From Pseudomonas oryzicola (GTDB taxonomy: Bacteria > Pseudomonadota > Gammaproteobacteria > Pseudomonadales > Pseudomonadaceae), in NCBI RefSeq assembly GCF_014269185.2, contig NZ_JABWRZ020000001.1, positions 1,637,001 to 1,701,000 on the forward strand: a stretch of DNA of 64,000 nucleotides, in the 5' to 3' direction. Positions 29,539-37,470 of the stretch are shown piece after piece; the first letter of the stretch is position 1, and each line of letters opens with the position of its first letter. The position numbers and the translations under genes were made by a program. The notes beneath the pieces are model-generated. The model saw only the letters and a list, made by a program, of their open reading frames with translations. It was not told the DNA's origin and did not search any database.

Positions 29539-30861
29539 GTGTTCTCCCAATTCGCCCTGCACGAACGCCTGCTTAAAGCCGTGGCCGAGCTTAACTTTGT
29601 CGAGCCAACCCCGGTGCAGGCCGCGGCCATCCCCCTGGCCCTGCAAGGGCGTGACCTGCGCGTGACCGCACAGACCGGCAGCGGCAAGACCGCAGCCTTC
29701 GTGCTGCCACTGCTCAACCGCCTGGTCGACTTGCGCGAGCGCCGTGTGGAGATCCGCGCGCTGATCCTGCTGCCGACCCGTGAACTGGCCCAGCAGACCC
29801 TCAAGCAGGTGCAGCTGTTCTCGCAGTTCACCTACATCAAGGCGGGCCTGGTCACCGGTGGTGAAGACTTCAAGGAACAGGCCGCCATGCTGCGCAAGGT
29901 GCCGGACGTGCTGATCGGTACCCCGGGCCGTCTGCTGGAGCAGCTCAACGCCGGCAACCTCGACCTGTCCCATGTGCAGGTGCTGATCCTCGACGAAGCC
30001 GACCGCATGCTCGACATGGGCTTCGCCGAAGACATGGAGCGCCTGTGCAAGGAGTGCGAGAACCGCCAGCAAACCCTGCTGTTCTCGGCCACCACCGGCG
30101 GTGCGGCGCTGCGCGACATCATCGGCAAGGTGCTGAAAGACCCGGAGCACCTGATGCTCAACAGCGTCTCGCAGCTGGCCGAAGGCACCCGCCAGCAGAT
30201 CATCACCGCCGACCACGACCAGCACAAAGAGCAGATCGTGCAGTGGCTGCTGGCCAACGAGACGTTCGACAAGGCGATCATCTTCACCAACACCCGCGCC
30301 TTGGCCGACCGCATCTACGGCCACCTGGTGGCCAAGGACGTGAAGGCCTTCGTGCTGCACGGCGAAAAGGACCAGAAGGACCGCAAGCTGGCCCTGGACC
30401 GCTTCAAGCAGGGCAGTTCCAAGGTGCTGGTGGCCACCGACGTGGCCGCCCGTGGCCTGGACATCGACGGCCTGGACCTGGTGATCAACTTCGACATGCC
30501 GCGCAGCGGTGACGAGTATGTGCACCGCGTGGGCCGTACTGGCCGTGCCGGTGGCGAAGGCCTGGCGATCTCGCTGATCACCCACAACGACTGGAACCTG
30601 ATGTCGAGCATCGAGCGCTACCTCAAGCAGCAGTTCGAGCGCCGGGTGATCAAGGAAGTGAAGGGCACCTACAACGGGCCGAAGAAGGTCAAGGCCTCGG
30701 GCAAGGCGGCCGGTAGCAAGAAGAAAAAGGTCGAGAAGAAGTCGGGTGACAAGAAAGCCGCGGCCAAGCGCAAGCCAACCGCCAAGCCGAAGGCCAATGC
30801 ACCGCTGGCCAGCTCCGATGGCTTGGCACCGTTGAAGAAGCGCAAGGCGGCGGCGGAGTAA
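29539..30861 (+). CDS. DEAD-box ATP-dependent RNA helicase
   Basis: A 440-residue DEAD-box helicase. The Q motif is FVEPTPVQAAAIP, motif I AQTGSGKT, motif Ia PTRELAQQ, then DEAD (in LDEADRMLDMGF), SAT and HRVGRTGRAG; a Lys-rich tail of about 70 residues follows (KKKKVEKK, KPTAKPKAN) and probably binds RNA. The SrmB/RhlE group is nearest, so ribosome assembly or RNA decay roles are plausible. The frame is open far upstream through the divergent channel gene; the GTG at 29539 (MFSQFALHERLLKAV) with TGAGG upstream is the family start. Confidence 0.92.
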   Translation: MFSQFALHERLLKAVAELNFVEPTPVQAAAIPLALQGRDLRVTAQTGSGKTAAFVLPLLNRLVDLRERRVEIRALILLPTRELAQQTLKQVQLFSQFTYIKAGLVTGGEDFKEQAAMLRKVPDVLIGTPGRLLEQLNAGNLDLSHVQVLILDEADRMLDMGFAEDMERLCKECENRQQTLLFSATTGGAALRDIIGKVLKDPEHLMLNSVSQLAEGTRQQIITADHDQHKEQIVQWLLANETFDKAIIFTNTRALADRIYGHLVAKDVKAFVLHGEKDQKDRKLALDRFKQGSSKVLVATDVAARGLDIDGLDLVINFDMPRSGDEYVHRVGRTGRAGGEGLAISLITHNDWNLMSSIERYLKQQFERRVIKEVKGTYNGPKKVKASGKAAGSKKKKVEKKSGDKKAAAKRKPTAKPKANAPLASSDGLAPLKKRKAAAE

Positions 30862-30889
30862 CCAGCGCCGTCACAGGCTGAGCGTTCTT

Positions 30890-30990
30890 TGTAGGAGCGG
30901 CCTTGCGTCGCGAAAGGGCTGCGCAGCAGCCCCGAGATTCCCATCCGGGGCCGCATTGCGGCCCTTTCGCGACGCCAGGCCGCTCCTACA
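30890..30990. repeat. Inverted repeat with GTAGGAGCGGCC/GGCCGCTCCTAC ends
   Basis: Outer arms TGTAGGAGCGGCCTTGCGTCGCG and the reverse-complementary CGCGACGCCAGGCCGCTCCTACA enclose a GGGCTGCGCAGCAGCCC hairpin and a GGGCCGCATTGCGGCCC-type hairpin. It is a third repeat type distinct from the TTTACCCGC REP, placed between convergent genes where it can also terminate transcription. Confidence 0.85.
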
Positions 30991-31013
30991 GGGCGCATGC
31001 CGGCTGCAAGCGG

Positions 31014-31286
31014 TCAATCAGCCTTCTTCTCGGCCGCTTTCAGCTCCTGGATCCGCTTGTCGATCAGCTGACACTTGTCGGGCAAGTCCTTGCTCGCCGT
31101 CCCCAGCTCCATCCCTTGCAGCTCGTCATTGATCTCCTTGGCCTTCTGCGGGTTCTGCTCGGTCAGCTGGGTAACCAACCCGGCCAGCTCTTCACGTTTC
31201 TGCGTCGCTTCCTCCGGCGTGCAGGCCCAGACAGGCAGGGCGCAGAACAGGGCCGTGGCGCAGGCAATGGGCAGCAGCGGTTTCAT
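31014..31286 (-). CDS. Small secreted helical protein of unknown function
   Basis: 90 residues with a signal peptide (MKPLLPIACATALFCALPVWA, cleavage before C or CT) and a helical mature part with heptad-like spacing (EEATQKREELAGLVTQLTEQN). Two cysteines (ACTPEE and DKCQL) could form a disulfide; the first follows a VWAC sequence, but the residues before it do not make a standard lipobox. Related short proteins occur in other Pseudomonas without a known role. Confidence 0.72.
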   Translation of the reverse strand: MKPLLPIACATALFCALPVWACTPEEATQKREELAGLVTQLTEQNPQKAKEINDELQGMELGTASKDLPDKCQLIDKRIQELKAAEKKAD

Positions 31287-31520
31287 CCTTTATACCTCAG
31301 GCGTTGTGATGCCCGGTGGAGGTGTGTGCCTGGCCATTAGTTCAGCAGCTTCGACCGATGGCTATACCCAGCGCTAACCGAGGCTTGCTCGCTGGTTGGT
31401 TAGGTTGCTTCCGCTTCAAGCAGTAGTCCTTTTCCCAAAGCGATCTGCGGCCAGTGAATAATTGTCGATTGCTGCCTAGTCTCAGCCTCTGCACGCAAAG
31501 CCACCAGATGGCCAAACACT

Positions 31521-31775
31521 ATGACCAAAGCATCGAAAACTGATTGGAGTCGCCTGGCCGGCCAGGACGACCGAGCTATTGATACCTCGGATATTCCCGA
31601 ACTGGATGAAAATTTCTTCCGCGAGGCTGAATTGCGAGTGCCAGCCAAGCAGGCAGTGACCATTCGCCTGGATTCCGATGTCCTCGCCTGGTTCAAGGGG
31701 CAGGGTAGCGGCTACCAGACCCAGATCAATCAGTTGTTGCGCCAGTACATGCAGGCGCAGCAACGTCAACGCTGA
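31521..31775 (+). CDS. Orphan BrnA-family antitoxin
   Basis: 84 residues matching the BrnA antitoxin family (PF14384): an acidic N-terminal part (DTSDIPELDENFFREAEL) and a C-terminal ribbon-helix-helix-like part (VTIRLDSDVLAWFKGQGSGYQTQINQLLRQYM). BrnA normally represses and neutralises the BrnT RNase toxin encoded just upstream. No BrnT frame or remnant is visible in the 234 bases before this gene, so it is an orphan, perhaps kept as a DNA-binding regulator. The ribosome site is poor. Confidence 0.78.
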   Translation: MTKASKTDWSRLAGQDDRAIDTSDIPELDENFFREAELRVPAKQAVTIRLDSDVLAWFKGQGSGYQTQINQLLRQYMQAQQRQR

Positions 31776-31852
31776 GATCTTTCGGAACGCTCGGCAGTCA
31801 CGACGGGTCCCACCCTGTGTACCCATTCCGTCCACAGCAGGAGCCCATAGCC

Positions 31853-32248
31853 ATGAGCATCGCCTACGACTGGGACCTGATCGAACGCTTGCTGCACGAG
31901 GTGCAGAACGGCGCCGGTCACAGCTTCACGCCACGCCCTTATGCCGAGCAGCACGCTGCGGCACTGGCCGCCAAGGGAGAGCCGGTGGGCGACCTGGACC
32001 ACCTTAAAACCCGTGCCTGCGAATACGAAAAGCTGCTGTTCGAACGTGGCTACATCGAAAGCCGCCCCGAAGAGGATGGCGGCAACGGTGAGAATTTCGT
32101 GCTGACCGAACGCGGTTCGCGTCTGATGAGCCTGATCGACAGCAGCATCCCCGGCTTCGAGCACCCGCGCCAGGTGCTGGATGAGCAGGAGGATGCGCTG
32201 GACGAAATCACCTTCGAGCAGGTGTCGGCGAAGGCGCAGATTGCCTGA
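31853..32248 (+). CDS. Conserved Pseudomonas protein, putative winged-helix regulator
   Basis: 131 residues beginning MSIAYDWDLIERLLHEVQN behind an AGGAG ribosome site; the frame starts earlier, but that part is not conserved in memory. The pattern of helices followed by KLLFERGYIESRP...ENFVLTERGSRLMSLI resembles the DUF2513-type winged helix, including the beta-wing segment typical of regulators (FVLTERGSRLM). Relatives are labelled transcriptional regulator or hypothetical. Its target and partner are unknown. Confidence 0.75.
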   Translation: MSIAYDWDLIERLLHEVQNGAGHSFTPRPYAEQHAAALAAKGEPVGDLDHLKTRACEYEKLLFERGYIESRPEEDGGNGENFVLTERGSRLMSLIDSSIPGFEHPRQVLDEQEDALDEITFEQVSAKAQIA

Positions 32249-32354
32249 GGTCGTTTTGAGGCTGGCAAGGGCAGCCCGGGAAGCCCGATAATCGGTAGCT
32301 TCCGAACACTGCCGAGCCCTTGCCCATGCCCATGATTACCCCGAAGGCCCGCCG

Positions 32355-33281
32355 ATGAGCGCGGTCCGCAAGAACCCCGACGCCTTTGCCTTGCAGGTGA
32401 TGCTGGGGCTGTGCCTGATCTGGGGCTGCCAGCAGGTGCTGATCAAGACCGCCGCTGTCGATATCGCGCCGGTGATGCAGGCGGCGCTGCGCAACGGCAT
32501 TGCCGCCGTGCTGGTAGGGCTGATGCTGTGCTGGCGTGGTGGCTGGGGCCAACTCGGCAGCACCTGGCGTGCCGGGGTGTTGGCAGGTGGCTTGTTCGGC
32601 CTCGAGTTTCTGTTCATTGCCGAGGGGCTGAAGCTGACCTCAGCGGCGCACATGTCGGTGTTTCTCTATACCGCGCCGGTATTCACCGCGTTGGGCCTGC
32701 ATTTCCGCCTGCCCAGCGAGCGCCTGCGGCTGCTGCAATGGCTGGGCATTCTGCTGGCCTTCGGCGGCATCGCCACGGCATTCGCCGGCGGCATGTCGTT
32801 CGAGCAGCTGGATGGCCGTACCCTGCTGGGGGATGCCTTTGGCGTGATTGCCGGCCTGGCCTGGGGGGCGACCACCGTGGTGGTGCGCTGCTCGCGGCTG
32901 TCGGAAGCGCCTGCCACCCTGACCCTGTTCTACCAACTGGCGGTGGGCTTTGCCGGGTTGCTGTTGATCGCCTTGCTCAGCGGGCAGATCGGTGCGGTGG
33001 TGTTGACACCGCTGGCAATCGGCAGCGTGCTGTTCCAGGGCATCGTGGTGTCGTTCATCAGTTACCTGACATGGTTCTGGTTGCTGCGCAAATACCTGGC
33101 GTCGAACCTGGCGGTATTTTCGTTCATTACCCCACTGTTCGGGGTCACCTTTGGCGTGTTGCTGCTGGGTGAGCCGTTGAGCATGAACTTCGTGATCGGC
33201 GCGTTGATGGTGCTGCTGGGGGTGATCCTGGTGAGTGCCGAGCCTTGGGTGAAGCAGCAATTGCGGCGGTTTGTGGGATGA
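32355..33281 (+). CDS. EamA/DMT-family transporter
   Basis: A 308-residue inner-membrane protein with ten predicted helices in two EamA repeats. Typical blocks are LGLCLIWGCQQVLIKTAAVDIAPVMQAALRNG at the start, TSAAHMSVFLYTAPVFTALGLH in repeat one, and SYLTWFWLLRKYLASNLAVFSFITPLFGVTFGVLLLGEPLS in repeat two. It is probably a metabolite exporter; no substrate can be assigned. It is convergent with an MFS gene, separated by a REP-like hairpin. Confidence 0.85.
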   Translation: MSAVRKNPDAFALQVMLGLCLIWGCQQVLIKTAAVDIAPVMQAALRNGIAAVLVGLMLCWRGGWGQLGSTWRAGVLAGGLFGLEFLFIAEGLKLTSAAHMSVFLYTAPVFTALGLHFRLPSERLRLLQWLGILLAFGGIATAFAGGMSFEQLDGRTLLGDAFGVIAGLAWGATTVVVRCSRLSEAPATLTLFYQLAVGFAGLLLIALLSGQIGAVVLTPLAIGSVLFQGIVVSFISYLTWFWLLRKYLASNLAVFSFITPLFGVTFGVLLLGEPLSMNFVIGALMVLLGVILVSAEPWVKQQLRRFVG

Positions 33282-33297
33282 ATTGTCGCCTGTGCCA

Positions 33298-33327
33298 GCC
33301 ACTTCGCGGGTTTGACCGCGAAGTGGC
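33298..33327. terminator. REP-like hairpin between convergent genes
   Basis: A perfect 12-base-pair stem, GCCACTTCGCGG with CCGCGAAGTGGC, around a six-base loop. It is a truncated REP core and probably ends transcripts from both sides. Confidence 0.7.
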
Positions 33328-33346
33328 CAGTACCGGCAAGCGCTAT

Positions 33347-34516
33347 TCAGGATGTGGTCCTGGCCTGGCAGGCATTGCCCTGCCGTGCATTACCCGCCAG
33401 TTGCACCAGCCCACCAGCCACCACCAACCCACCCGCCGCCAGCATCAACGCGGGTTGCAGCCCGCCGCTGTAATGGCTGCTCAGCGCCGCCAGCAGCGGC
33501 CCGCTCAACTGCCCCAGGGCAAAGCACGCCGTCAGCAACCCGGCATTGCGCTGCGTGGCGTGCGGCGCCAGCTCTCGCGAACGTTGCATCACCAACTGCA
33601 TGCAAGCCAGGAATGGCGCGCCACACAGCAGCACGCCCAAGGCCAACCCGACACCCCCACCGATCAGGCAGGCCAGCACACCCAACCCTTGTAGCCACAG
33701 GGTGGCGGTCAGCCAGGTCGAAGTACGCCCGCCGCGGCGCAGGCTCACCAGCAGCACACCCAGCGCCGCCGCCAGGCCGAACGCCGGCCAGAACAGGTCG
33801 GCCAGCCACTGCCCGTGAAACTGCTGGCTGGCCATTTGCGACAGGAAGGTGGCCGGCAGGATGTAACCCACGCCATACAGGGCATACACCAGCCCCAGGC
33901 GGCCGATACCGACGCGGCGTTGCGGGCCCTGGTGCACAGACGGTGCGGGCGCTGCCTGCAGTGCCTGGGGTAGCCAGGGCCTGACCGCCAGCAGCATCAC
34001 CAGCGCGGCCACGGCATAGATCAGCCACAGTGCTGCCGAGCCGAGCCCCCACAAATGCGCCACCAGCGCCAGCAAACCAGTCAGCGCAATGCCCAGGCCG
34101 GGCCCCGCGAACACCAGGGCACCCAGGCGCTGGCGGTTGTCGGCATTGGCCACCTGTTGGCTCAGGCTGGTGATCATCACCAGCACCCAGGCGCTGGCCA
34201 CGCCGGTGCCGAAGCGCAACAGCAGGTGGCTCCAGAACCCGTCTGCGGCCCATGAGGCCAGGGTCAGCAGTACGCACAGCCACAGCCCACCGTGCAGGCG
34301 CAGGCGCACCTGGCCCGGCGAGCGGGCGAACATGGCATCGACCGCGCCGATGAAGTAACCCAGGTAGTTGGCCGCGGCCACCAGCCCGGCGACCGTCAGG
34401 TCGAACTGGCCTTCGGCGATCAGTTGCGGCAGCTGCGGGGTCAGGGCGAAACGGCCGATGCCCATGGCCATCATCAGCGCCACGGCGCTGGCCAGCAGTT
34501 GAATGAGTGGCGACAT
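33347..34516 (-). CDS. YbfB/YjiJ-family MFS transporter
   Basis: A 389-residue membrane protein with about twelve predicted helices. The N-terminus LLASAVALMMAMGIGRFALTPQLPQLI is characteristic of the YbfB/YjiJ group, as are YLGYFIGAVDAMFA and YALYGVGYILPATFLSQMA. The substrate is unknown. The gene is divergent from a LysR regulator with about 106 bases between starts, so it is the probable regulated target. Confidence 0.87.
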   Translation of the reverse strand: MSPLIQLLASAVALMMAMGIGRFALTPQLPQLIAEGQFDLTVAGLVAAANYLGYFIGAVDAMFARSPGQVRLRLHGGLWLCVLLTLASWAADGFWSHLLLRFGTGVASAWVLVMITSLSQQVANADNRQRLGALVFAGPGLGIALTGLLALVAHLWGLGSAALWLIYAVAALVMLLAVRPWLPQALQAAPAPSVHQGPQRRVGIGRLGLVYALYGVGYILPATFLSQMASQQFHGQWLADLFWPAFGLAAALGVLLVSLRRGGRTSTWLTATLWLQGLGVLACLIGGGVGLALGVLLCGAPFLACMQLVMQRSRELAPHATQRNAGLLTACFALGQLSGPLLAALSSHYSGGLQPALMLAAGGLVVAGGLVQLAGNARQGNACQARTTS

Positions 34517-34622
34517 GACAAGTCTCCTGCACGGATGTAAGCGATGACCGGCAGGTTAGGGCGGTTTTATTTTCAATAAAATTGAATAATGATGATCAAG
34601 TTGTTCTGTTTTGGAGAATGTC

Positions 34623-35516
34623 GTGGAATTCAGCCAACTGCGTATCTTCCAGGCCGTGGCCGAGGAGGGCTCGCTCACCCGTGCCGCAGAGCGCCTGCAC
34701 CGCGTGCCGTCGAACCTGTCGACGCGCTTGCGCCAGCTGGAAGAACACCTGGGCGTCGAGCTGTTCCTGCGTGAACGCCAGCGCCTGCAGTTGTCGCCTG
34801 CGGGCAAGGTGTTGCTGGACTACGCCCAGCGCCTGTCCGCCTTGCGCGACGAGGCCCAGGCCGCCGTGCGCGGCGGCCAGCCAGCCGGGGATTTTGTGCT
34901 GGGGACCATGTACAGCACGGCGGCGACGCACCTGCCGGGGCTCTTGGCGCGTTATCACCAGGCTTACCCGGCGGTAAACCTGCAGGTGCGTGCGGCGCCC
35001 AGTGGCGAGCTGCTGGAGGGTCTGCTCAACCACAGCCTGGACGCGGCCCTGGTGGACGGGCCGCCGAGCCTGGCCGGGCTGGATGGGGTACCACTATGCG
35101 ATGAACAACTGGTGCTGATCACCAGCCCCGAGCACCCGCCCGTGCACACGGCCAGGGACGTGGCGGGCAGGGCGGTGTTCACCTTCCGCCAGGGCTGCTC
35201 GTACCGCATGCGCCTGGAGGCCTGGTATGCCCATGCCCATACGCCAATGGGCCGGGTGATGGAAATCGAGTCGTACCAAAGCATGCTGGCCTGCGTGATC
35301 GCCGGTGCGGGGGTGGCGATGATGGCCCAGTCGATGCTCGATAGCCTGCCCGGGCGTGACCGGGTGCGGGTGCACCGCTTGCAGGCGCCGTTCGATCAGG
35401 CGGTCACCTGGTTGATGTGGCGCCAGGGCATGCGCGGGGCGAATTTGCAGGCGTGGATCGACCTGCAACAAAGCGAAACGATTAACCAGTCGTCGGAATG
35501 CCCCGTTACGGCTTGA
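34623..35516 (+). CDS. LysR-family transcriptional regulator
   Basis: 297 residues: LysR winged helix at residues 2-60 (FSQLRIFQAVAEEGSLTRAAERLHRVPSNLSTRLRQLEEHLGVELF) and an effector domain. The GTG at 34623 has GGAG six bases upstream and gives the family N-terminus; the frame begins four codons earlier at a TTG that would contain that ribosome site. It probably controls the divergent MFS gene through the AT-rich 106-base gap (AATAAAATTGAATAATGATGATCAA). Its stop codon lies inside an ANR/FNR-type box that serves the next gene. Confidence 0.87.
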   Translation: MEFSQLRIFQAVAEEGSLTRAAERLHRVPSNLSTRLRQLEEHLGVELFLRERQRLQLSPAGKVLLDYAQRLSALRDEAQAAVRGGQPAGDFVLGTMYSTAATHLPGLLARYHQAYPAVNLQVRAAPSGELLEGLLNHSLDAALVDGPPSLAGLDGVPLCDEQLVLITSPEHPPVHTARDVAGRAVFTFRQGCSYRMRLEAWYAHAHTPMGRVMEIESYQSMLACVIAGAGVAMMAQSMLDSLPGRDRVRVHRLQAPFDQAVTWLMWRQGMRGANLQAWIDLQQSETINQSSECPVTA

Positions 35517-35526
35517 TCCGTATCAA
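35513..35526 (+). promoter_or_regulatory. ANR/FNR box
   Basis: TTGATCCGTATCAA is a perfect match to the dyad TTGAT-N4-ATCAA bound by ANR/FNR. The box overlaps the LysR stop codon and lies about 115 bases before the PA1414-type gene. A TATAC element at 35561 could be the -10, which would place the box centre near -52. Confidence 0.85.
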
Positions 35527-35640
35527 AATGGCCCGTATCTGTAGGCACAGAGGCATGCGTTATACAGAACATGGGGCTATGATCTGTATGAAGCATCGCA
35601 GGATTGAATTGCCGTGAGGCTGACCCGTCAAGGGGGCATT

Positions 35641-35769
35641 ATGAATAAACCACTGTCCAACTGGCTCCATGACCTGGCTGTCGCCTTGGGGCTGATTCCA
35701 CCACCCTTGCAGCCGGTGCCGATCCCGACTGATGAAGAGCAGCGCAAGCGCCAACCGCGTCGTCGCTGA
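35641..35769 (+). CDS. PA1414-family small protein (locus of SicX-type sRNA)
   Basis: 42 residues, MNKPLSNWLHDLAVALGLIPP followed by PLQPVPIP and a basic end (KRQPRRR). It resembles P. aeruginosa PA1414, an ANR-controlled small gene strongly induced at low oxygen, from whose locus the sRNA SicX is made. AAGGGGGC precedes the ATG. An ANR box lies upstream and a strong terminator downstream, so a short oxygen-responsive transcript is well supported. Whether the peptide, an sRNA or both matter here cannot be told. Synteny with the gbuA region (PA1418-PA1422) supports orthology. Confidence 0.78.
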   Translation: MNKPLSNWLHDLAVALGLIPPPLQPVPIPTDEEQRKRQPRRR

Positions 35770-35776
35770 TACAGAC

Positions 35777-35814
35777 AAAGGCCGCTGCACCTGGGTGGGT
35801 GCAGCGGCCTTTTT
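35777..35814 (+). terminator. Strong Rho-independent terminator of the PA1414-type transcript
   Basis: A 15-base-pair stem (AAAGGCCGCTGCACC with GGTGCAGCGGCCTTT, loop TGGGTG) ending in a T run, starting seven bases after the stop codon. Confidence 0.92.
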
Positions 35815-35842
35815 GTGTCTGCCAGTTGTGTGTTGCCTACAC

Positions 35843-35938
35843 CGCCTCTTCACGGGCTTGCCCGCTCCCACAGGGTAACCCACAGCACTCGAGGCCTGTG
35901 ATATTCCTGTAGGAGCGGGTTTACCCGCGAAAGGGCCA
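35843..35938. repeat. Paired inverted REP elements (BIME)
   Basis: Left copy CTTCACGGGCTTGCCCGCTCCCACAGG (degenerate) and right copy TAGGAGCGGGTTTACCCGCGAAAGG in opposite orientation, about 30 bases apart, between the PA1414-type gene and the symporter gene. Confidence 0.88.
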
Positions 35939-35958
35939 GTAAAGGCAGCCGGGATCTA

Positions 35959-37338
35959 TCAGGCCAGCTTCGCCGCCGCCACCGACTTACGCGACATCAG
36001 GCTGACCACCACAAAGCTCAGCAGGCCAACCACCAGGCTGTAGTAGATCGGTGTGTTGGCCTCCAGGCCATCCAGGAACATGAACAGCAAGGCGGTGGCA
36101 AAGCCCAGCGACATGCTGGCGATGGCGCCCGCGGTGGTGGCGCGCTTCCAGAAGATCGCCCCGATCAGCGGAATCAGCATGCCGCCGACCAGCAGGTTGT
36201 AGGCCAGGGTCAGGGCGCTGATCACGTCGTTCACCACCAGGGCGATACCCAGTACCACCAGGCCGGTGAGCAGGGTGAACAGGCGGCTGACGGCCAGGCT
36301 CGATTGCTTGCCGCCACGCAGCTTGGGCAGCAGGTCTTCGGTCAGGGTGGTCGACGCGGCCAGCAGGCCGGCGCTGGCGGTGGACATCATGGCAGCCAGC
36401 GCCGCCGCCATCAGCAAGCCACGGATGCCATCGGGCAGGGTGGTCTTGATCATTTCGGCAAAGGCGTTGTTCGGGTTGGCCAGGTCGGGCATCAGCACAT
36501 GCGCGGCCATGCCGATGGTGGCGCAGGCCAGGCCGTACAGCACGCAGTACACGCCCGCGGTGGTGCCGGCACGCTGGCAGACCTTCTCGTCACGGGCAGT
36601 GAATACCCGCTGCCAGATGTCCTGGCCGATGAGGATGCCGAAGAAGTAGATCAGGAAGTAGGTGATGATGGTGTCCCAGCCAATGGTGGTCAGCTGGAAG
36701 CTGGCCGCCGGCAATTTGGCCACCAGGGTGTCCCAGCCACCGGCCTTGTACAGGCACACGGGCAGCAGGATGAACATCAGGCCGACGGTCTTGATCACGA
36801 ACTGCACGATATCGGTCAGGGTCAGCGACCACATGCCGCCGATGGTGGAATACAGCACCACCACACCGCCGCCGAGCAGCAGTGAGGCCCAGAACGGCAG
36901 GTCCAGCAGCACCTGCAACACGGTGGCCATGGCCAAGGTCGAGGTCACGCCGATCATCAGCGCATAAGCCAGCATGATCACCGCGCTGGCCTGGCGTGCA
37001 GTGGGGTTGTAGCGCTGTTCCAGCACCTGGGTCACGGTGAAGATGCGCAGGCGCAGCAAGGGTTTGGCCAGGAACAGGTTCAGCGCGATGATGCCCAGGC
37101 CGAGGGCGGCACACAGCCAGAAGCCGGAGATGCCGTGCACGTAGCCCAGGCGTACGGTGCCAACGGTGGATGCGCCACCGAGCACGGTGGTGGCCATGGT
37201 GCCCATGTACAGCACCGGGCCGAGGTTACGCCCGGCGACCAGGTAGTCTTCGTGGGTTTTCGCGCGGCGCATGCCGTACCAGCCAAGCCCGAGCATGCCG
37301 GCGGTGTAGATCATTACAACAATGATGTCCAAGGCCAT
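35959..37338 (-). CDS. Sodium:solute symporter of the 4-guanidinobutyrate locus
   Basis: A 459-residue SSS-family protein with about thirteen predicted helices. Characteristic parts are YLVAGRNLGPVLYMGTMATTVLGGASTVGTVRLGY at helix 1-2 and IGGMWSLTLTDIVQFVIKTVGL. It takes up a small solute with Na+. Its position just after gbuA on the same strand matches PA1418 in P. aeruginosa, so 4-guanidinobutyrate or a related compound is the inferred substrate. The frame opens at 37380, but MALDIIVVMIYTAGM at 37338, behind GGAGA, is the better start. Confidence 0.87.
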   Translation of the reverse strand: MALDIIVVMIYTAGMLGLGWYGMRRAKTHEDYLVAGRNLGPVLYMGTMATTVLGGASTVGTVRLGYVHGISGFWLCAALGLGIIALNLFLAKPLLRLRIFTVTQVLEQRYNPTARQASAVIMLAYALMIGVTSTLAMATVLQVLLDLPFWASLLLGGGVVVLYSTIGGMWSLTLTDIVQFVIKTVGLMFILLPVCLYKAGGWDTLVAKLPAASFQLTTIGWDTIITYFLIYFFGILIGQDIWQRVFTARDEKVCQRAGTTAGVYCVLYGLACATIGMAAHVLMPDLANPNNAFAEMIKTTLPDGIRGLLMAAALAAMMSTASAGLLAASTTLTEDLLPKLRGGKQSSLAVSRLFTLLTGLVVLGIALVVNDVISALTLAYNLLVGGMLIPLIGAIFWKRATTAGAIASMSLGFATALLFMFLDGLEANTPIYYSLVVGLLSFVVVSLMSRKSVAAAKLA

Positions 37339-37470
37339 TGGGGGTCTCCCGATTATCTTTATTATGGCGAGATCGACCACCCGGGCGGGTTCACGGCGCC
37401 CGGCGGTCCTGTCGTGTGTTGGCGGGCCTCAGTGGCCCTCCCTCATGGCTCCTGCCGGGGTGCAGCGGTA

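Noticed and set aside
31287..31520. Possible brnT toxin remnant upstream of the BrnA gene
   Set aside because: Stops in all frames and no DUF497-like segment; only an 11-codon frame (MAKHYDQSIEN) was found.
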